A stretch of 9,964 nucleotides of DNA, taken from the NCBI GenBank assembly GCA_021784715.1, contig JAJYHP010000121.1:1-9964 (forward strand). Direction: 5' to 3'. Below the pieces are notes generated by a model that saw only the letters and a program-made list of their open reading frames with translations, made no database searches and was not told the DNA's origin. The translations under genes were made by a program, and so were the position numbers. Origin of the DNA: a bacterium (GTDB lineage Bacteria; Eremiobacterota; Eremiobacteria; Baltobacterales; Baltobacteraceae). Positions within the stretch are counted from its first letter, which is position 1, and each line of letters begins with the position of its first letter. Positions 6,958-9,964 of the stretch are shown piece by piece.

Positions 6958-7797
6958 TTAGTGCGCGGGTGGCCACTGCGTACCATCGGCGTAGCGCACG
7001 TGGAGAACGACACACTTGACGTGGAGGAGCGGCGAGCCGGGCGGTCGATTCATTCGGAGTACGTTTCCCGGGAGATGCCAGTGACGATCGACGCCGGCGT
7101 TCGGAGCGATCGGCGCAGCGTCGACGAACCTCTCGTAGATCGTTCCTTCAGCGGCGAGCCCCCAATCAACGCGTGAGGTCGCCCGCGTCGCAGTGTTGGT
7201 GTAGGCGATCTCGACGGTCGATGTGACCGGCGTGCGGCTCTTCTGAACGCTCATCGAGCAGCTCGATACCGCGATCTTCGCGCCGTCGGGCTGCATCTGC
7301 GTTGCCAGGTCCTCGCCCGGAGGCGGAGTGGCGACCGCGCGTAACGACGTCGACGGATGGGCGGCGCTCCAAAGCGTTCCATCGGCAAACGTCACCGAGA
7401 GAGCGCGGCAGGTCGCATCGCCCAGCAATCGGCCCTGCGGAAAGATGTCGTAGGCCAGCGGATAGCGGTGCTCGGCAGTGGCGCGCGGCGCGAGCGTGCT
7501 GGTGTCGTTGACGCGCGCGACGATCTTTTCGTCGACCGCATAGCCCCACTCGATCCGCACGATGCGTTTCGACGAGAGGTTCTGGTACTCGATGTCGAGC
7601 GTCGAGGATCCGCGCGAGGTCGCCGTCGGCTTCGTGCCCTCGCTCGCGCCGCAACTGGTCACGCGGATCGGCGAGCGCGCAGCCGAGGTACCGAAATCCT
7701 GCGCCGGTGCGGGTGCGGGTGCGGCGAGAACGCAGAGCAGACCTCCGGTGAAAACAATAACCGCAAAGGCGGCGAGCGAGGGAAAACGTAGGCTCAT
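6958..7797 (-). CDS. Secreted protein with two tandem copies of an unknown ~106-residue domain
   Basis: A 279-residue protein. ATG at 7797 is supported by AAGGAG (7810-7805) 7 nt upstream. A signal peptide covers about residues 1-32 (hydrophobic FAVIVFTGGLLCVLAAPAP, then APAQ). The mature part is an internal duplication: residues 43-148 and 174-279 align along their length, for example STLDIEYQN with STVEIAYTN, VRIEWGYA with SRVDWGLA, and CRALSVTFADGTLW with CVVLHVRYADGTQW. Each copy has two cysteines in matching places (Cys49 and Cys130; Cys180 and Cys262), so each probably has one disulfide. A Pro-rich linker (ATPPPGEDLATQMQP) joins them. Strand-like alternation suggests beta-sandwich modules. 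I recognise no family. It converges on propeller A (55-bp gap, no obvious terminator) and is divergent from the gene at 8100. Confidence 0.85.
   Translation of the reverse strand: MSLRFPSLAAFAVIVFTGGLLCVLAAPAPAPAQDFGTSAARSPIRVTSCGASEGTKPTATSRGSSTLDIEYQNLSSKRIVRIEWGYAVDEKIVARVNDTSTLAPRATAEHRYPLAYDIFPQGRLLGDATCRALSVTFADGTLWSAAHPSTSLRAVATPPPGEDLATQMQPDGAKIAVSSCSMSVQKSRTPVTSTVEIAYTNTATRATSRVDWGLAAEGTIYERFVDAAPIAPNAGVDRHWHLPGNVLRMNRPPGSPLLHVKCVVLHVRYADGTQWPPAH
6961..7671 (-). repeat. Protein-level internal duplication (two domain copies)
   Basis: Copy 1 is encoded by 7671-7354 and copy 2 by 7278-6961. They match as protein, with conserved SC, Y.N, WG, H.(P)L, and C..L.V..ADGT.W positions, but have diverged enough that the DNA is not obviously repetitive. 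That means the duplication is old rather than an assembly artefact. Confidence 0.75.
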
Positions 7798-8099
7798 ATA
7801 GCGGCTCCTTTAGCGTTTATGGACAACGCCGGACTGCAACTCGGTTCGTATCTCTGGATCGCCTTTATCCTAGGTACGTGGAGGGAAAGCGCCTTCGAGA
7901 CTGCTCCGAGTTTGCTCGGAAGACGGCCATATCGACGGCAGGCGCCACGAACGTTGCTTCCCACATTGGGCGATGATGCCTTCGCGGTCGTGGCTATGAC
8001 GCGATCGAATGTGACGAGCTTTCAGGAATCTCCTAGGAGCCCTGGAGCCTATAGCGTAACGTAGGGCTCGTGACCCGCTCGACTTTTTGGAGGTTCACT
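7798..8099. other. 302-bp divergent intergenic region
   Basis: This region lies between the start of the duplicated-domain gene (minus) and the start of the small secreted gene (plus), so it should hold promoters for both. Visible structure: a TCCGAG-TTTG-CTCGGA hairpin (7905-7920) and a perfect 10-bp palindrome, CTCCTAGGAG (8030-8039), followed by the related GGAGCCCTGGAGCC. No -35/-10 pair with good spacing was found on either strand. An 81-codon plus-strand frame (7819-8064) lacks a Shine-Dalgarno and does not look like protein. TGGAGG (8088-8093) is the ribosome-binding site of the gene at 8100. Confidence 0.4.
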
Positions 8100-8522
8100 A
8101 TGTCGTATTTCCTACGTTCGGCTCTCGCGCTAGTAGTTTTCATGGGGATGGTCGGCGTGGCTTCCGCCGCAACCTACTCGTGGCCGCTCGCCCTCTCCGT
8201 TCCAGTGACGGTCTCGTACCCGAACCCACCCCCGGGCTTCAACGTGGTATTGAGTTGCAACATCTCTGGTCCGCTGCCAAGTGGTGGCGCCCCGGTCCTG
8301 GGATCGACCAGTGTCGGCGTGCCTCTCGTCGTTGCTTCCGGGATCGCATCGTATCGTGGCACCTTGAACGTGAGCCTGACGCCGAATGCTCAAGGGAGCG
8401 GCTCCCCGCCGGTGACGGGCAATACTATTTCCTGTGGCCTCACCCCATTGCCCGTTTTTAATCAGCAGAGGCAGCGCATCAAATCCAGCGGCAATTCTTT
8501 CGACAGCCTGACGCTTCCGTAG
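8100..8522 (+). CDS. Small secreted two-cysteine protein, first gene of a pair with propeller B
   Basis: A 140-residue protein. ATG at 8100 is preferred over an upstream in-frame GTG (8070) because TGGAGG at 8088-8093 lies 6 nt before it. MSYFLRSALALVVFMGMVGVASA-A is a clear Sec signal peptide with an A-x-A site at about 21-23. The mature chain (about 117 residues) starts ATYSWPLALSVPVTVSYPNP and is rich in Val, Ser, Pro and Gly, with strand-like alternation and two cysteines (53 and 112) placed as for one disulfide, suggesting a small Ig-like or beta-sandwich domain. Three RQR/K basic residues occur near the end (QQRQRIKSS). No family is recognised. The TAG stop at 8520-8522 is 7 nt before the next gene, so the two are probably one transcript. 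Confidence 0.75.
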   Translation: MSYFLRSALALVVFMGMVGVASAATYSWPLALSVPVTVSYPNPPPGFNVVLSCNISGPLPSGGAPVLGSTSVGVPLVVASGIASYRGTLNVSLTPNAQGSGSPPVTGNTISCGLTPLPVFNQQRQRIKSSGNSFDSLTLP

Positions 8523-8529
8523 GCGCGTC

Positions 8530-9756
8530 GTGCTCGCTGTGAAAAATCACCTGTTACGAACGTTTCTTCGGCGATCGTCGATCGGTGTTGCTGCAGCCGT
8601 GGGTTTGGTCGTGACGCTGGCTATCGTTCCTCACCATCGGCCGTCTCGGCTTCCGCGTCTTCCAGCCCCAACTCTATTCGTGTCGTCGATGTTGCGCGGC
8701 ATTCAAGGCTTCGCGCTGCCCCTCCATTCCGGCGAACATGGCCCTACTGCACTGAACGTTCGGAGCAGTGCGTCGGGAATGGCGATCGACAGCCATAATA
8801 ACCTCTTCGTCGCCGATACGCATGGGGATGAGGTCGATGAGTTTCATTGGACCTGCCCTCCGCACCGCGGCTGCGCTTGGATCGAGAGCGGTTCCGTAGC
8901 GACCGAGAAGCCGGCCGAAGATGTCGCGGTTGATGCTCGTGGTGACGTCTTCGTCAGTGAATCAACAAACGAAGCAATTCAGGTCTTTCGCGCGCCACTA
9001 AGAGCGGGAAGCCGGGCACTCTACAAAATCACGTTTCCCGATACCGATACGCCCAATGGTGTCGCGGTAGACGCCACGGGAGATCTCTATGTCGCCGAAA
9101 CCGAACGCATCCTGGAATATCATGCGCCGGTTGGGGCCGGATCGATGCCGATGGTGCTGATGACCAACCACACGGGAGCATCGAACGACAACCCCAACGG
9201 ACCGTATGCACGTGGCTTCGCGCCAAGCATCGCGGTACTCGGTGATGCAATCTTCATCGGGATGAATCCGCTGCCTCAGGACCCCGGTGAAATCCAAATG
9301 CTGATGCCGCCCTATATCCATCCAGTCGCTCATCTCATGTTGCCCGCCGTTGGATCGGACGTGCAGTACCTGGCATTGGATGCTATGGGAACCCTGTATG
9401 TTGCAACACAGTACGGCAGCGGAACCGGAAAAGGCGGCGTGTATGCATTTCACGCGCCCTTTATCGGTACACTTTCGCCGTTTGCATTCGTTCCAACCGA
9501 TGACGAAGGCGCAACGGGAGTCGCAGTCGCGGGTTTGGCGCACAGTTCCGGCTCGGCGCCGGTTCAAACGAAATCGTTGCAGATGCCGGCGATGAGCCTT
9601 ACCGGACCCCATCCGTCAGGTGCGTTGAAGATGCCGGCGATGAGCCTTACCGGACCCCATCCGTCAGGTGCGTTGAAGATGCCGGCGATGAGCCTCACCG
9701 GGCCCAATCCGCCAGGTGCGTTGCAGATGCCGGCGATGAGCCTCACCGGCCCTTAA
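8530..9756 (+). CDS. NHL-type beta-propeller protein with C-terminal 16-residue tandem repeats (propeller B)
   Basis: A 408-residue protein with GTG start at 8530 (GTG 8539 is an in-frame alternative); neither has a strong Shine-Dalgarno, so reinitiation after the gene ending at 8522 is likely. A basic stretch (LLRTFLRRSS) then hydrophobic 18-33 forms a signal peptide or anchor. Blade signatures: GMAIDSHNNLFVADTH (83-98), DVAVDARGDVFVSEST (131-146), GVAVDATGDLYVAETE (177-192) and LALDAMGTLYVATQYG (281-296). Cys109 and Cys115 sit in an extra loop (TCPPHRGC) absent from propeller A. From about residue 350 the chain is four copies of (Q/K)MPAMSLTGP(H/N)P(S/P)GAL, the last cut short at TGP by the stop. 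The tail is low in charge and could be a flexible wall- or partner-binding segment. Paralogue of the gene at 5970. The ligand is unknown. Confidence 0.87.
   Translation: MLAVKNHLLRTFLRRSSIGVAAAVGLVVTLAIVPHHRPSRLPRLPAPTLFVSSMLRGIQGFALPLHSGEHGPTALNVRSSASGMAIDSHNNLFVADTHGDEVDEFHWTCPPHRGCAWIESGSVATEKPAEDVAVDARGDVFVSESTNEAIQVFRAPLRAGSRALYKITFPDTDTPNGVAVDATGDLYVAETERILEYHAPVGAGSMPMVLMTNHTGASNDNPNGPYARGFAPSIAVLGDAIFIGMNPLPQDPGEIQMLMPPYIHPVAHLMLPAVGSDVQYLALDAMGTLYVATQYGSGTGKGGVYAFHAPFIGTLSPFAFVPTDDEGATGVAVAGLAHSSGSAPVQTKSLQMPAMSLTGPHPSGALKMPAMSLTGPHPSGALKMPAMSLTGPNPPGALQMPAMSLTGP
9577..9753 (+). repeat. 48-bp coding minisatellite, 3.7 copies
   Basis: Units start at 9577, 9625, 9673 and 9721 (the last has 33 bp before the stop codon). 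Each encodes 16 residues and keeps the reading frame. Units 1 and 2 differ only at the CAG/AAG codon; unit 3 has CTT to CTC, GGA to GGG, CAT to AAT and TCA to CCA changes; unit 4 shares the CTC form. The near-identity of units 1 and 2 suggests recent slippage or unequal crossing-over, so copy number may vary between strains. Confidence 0.95.
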
Positions 9757-9878
9757 GAACCGAACAGAACGGAGCGTTACCGGAAGCGCCGTAGAGGTGG
9801 CCCCGGGTAGCTGCACAGCGCCGTAAGTGGTGACTTTGCTCCGTCGAAGGCGAAAGAGCCTTCAAGAAGGAGCATATC
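9757..9878 (+). other. Spacer between propeller B and the IS OrfA
   Basis: This 122-bp stretch holds a 9-bp direct repeat, AGCGCCGTA, at 9785-9793 and 9817-9825 (32 bp apart, followed by similar GAGGTGG and AGTGG sequence), and the OrfA ribosome-binding site. A minus-strand 71-codon frame across it has arginine-rich, shadow-like composition and is not called. No terminator hairpin for propeller B is evident. Confidence 0.4.
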
Positions 9879-9964
9879 TTGGGAAAACGCACCCGCCGTA
9901 ACCACTCGCCGGCCCTCAAGGCAAAAGTGGCGGTTCTCGCCCTTCGAGGCGAACTCACGACGGC
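9812..9964 (+). mobile_element. Left end of a probable IS3-family insertion sequence, cut by the window
   Basis: An OrfA-type reading frame begins at 9879 and runs off the right edge. TGCACAGCGCCG at 9812-9823 resembles the TG.AC.GC.CC start of several IS3-family inverted repeats and lies 67 bp before the start codon, a usual distance, so I place the end there provisionally. AGCGCCGTA occurs inside it (9817-9825) and also at 9785-9793, so the true boundary could lie further left, anywhere after 9757. The right end and orfB are outside the window. Confidence 0.5.
9879..9964 (+). CDS. IS3-family transposase OrfA, N-terminal fragment
   Basis: Only the first 28 codons are visible: TTG start, then GKRTRRNHSPALKAKVAVLA and LRGELTT. 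This closely follows the opening of IS3-family OrfA proteins (KR.RR.SP.FKAKVALEAL+GE.T), the DNA-binding helix-turn-helix subunit that is fused to OrfB by a -1 frameshift to make the transposase. The TTG at 9879-9881 is supported by AAGGAG (9867-9872) 6 nt upstream. The usual Phe of PAFKAKV is Leu here. Too little is visible to tell whether the element is intact. Confidence 0.82.
   Translation, partial: MGKRTRRNHSPALKAKVAVLALRGELTT

Noticed and set aside
7166..7654. 162-codon minus-strand frame inside the duplicated-domain gene
   Set aside because: Arg/His/Ala-rich shadow; the other frame has a signal peptide, Shine-Dalgarno and internal homology.
7819..8064. 81-codon plus-strand frame in the divergent gap
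   Set aside because: No ribosome-binding site and no compositional or motif support; it lies where promoters are expected.
9577..9756. CRISPR-like array
   Set aside because: The 48-bp units are contiguous with no spacers and keep an open reading frame; this is a coding tandem repeat.
9743..9958. 71-codon minus-strand frame at the right end
   Set aside because: Runs antisense across the OrfA start and the propeller stop, Arg-rich, no Shine-Dalgarno support.

Overview
The window is a GC-rich bacterial chromosome segment in two parts: a compact housekeeping block for translation (1-3307, all minus strand), then an accessory stretch (about 3330-9756) in which most genes encode exported or membrane-anchored proteins of unknown function. 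The right edge enters what looks like an IS3-family insertion sequence. No rRNA, tRNA or CRISPR array was recognised. The presence of GatC/GatA implies an organism that makes Gln-tRNA(Gln) and/or Asn-tRNA(Asn) by transamidation. High GC, dense packing and secreted NHL-type beta-propellers with short Cys-containing secreted proteins would fit an uncultivated lineage such as Eremiobacterota/WPS-2. That placement is a guess from general impression, not a demonstrated assignment.

Layout. (1) Minus-strand operon, read right to left: an 80-aa single-TM protein (3307-3065), an RlmD/TrmA-family 23S rRNA uracil-C5-methyltransferase (3090-1594), gatC (1613-1320) and gatA (1317 to beyond the left edge). 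Neighbours overlap by 26 and 20 bp or lie 2 bp apart, and two of the internal genes start with TTG, so translational coupling is likely. (2) Divergent from it, a plus-strand membrane-anchored Pro/Gln-rich protein with TonB-like architecture but no TonB domain (3332-4159). (3) Convergent with that, a triple-BON-domain protein (4891-4238), preceded on the same strand by a secreted six-cysteine protein (5715-5071) whose leader contains clear inverted repeats. (4) A secreted NHL-type propeller (5970-6902). (5) A convergent secreted protein made of two tandem copies of one ~106-residue domain (7797-6958). (6) A plus-strand pair: a 140-aa secreted two-Cys protein (8100-8522) and, 7 nt later, a second propeller (8530-9756) that is a paralogue of the first and ends in a 16-residue repeat encoded by a 48-bp minisatellite. 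(7) The start of an IS3-type OrfA (9879 to the right edge).

How the genes might work together: the first block serves decoding and ribosome modification. The region 5071-9756 can be read as a small export island, with five successive genes carrying N-terminal signal peptides or signal anchors, two of them paralogous propellers. Co-function of these five is an inference from their shared export and adjacency only; no enzyme or known secretion system is encoded here.
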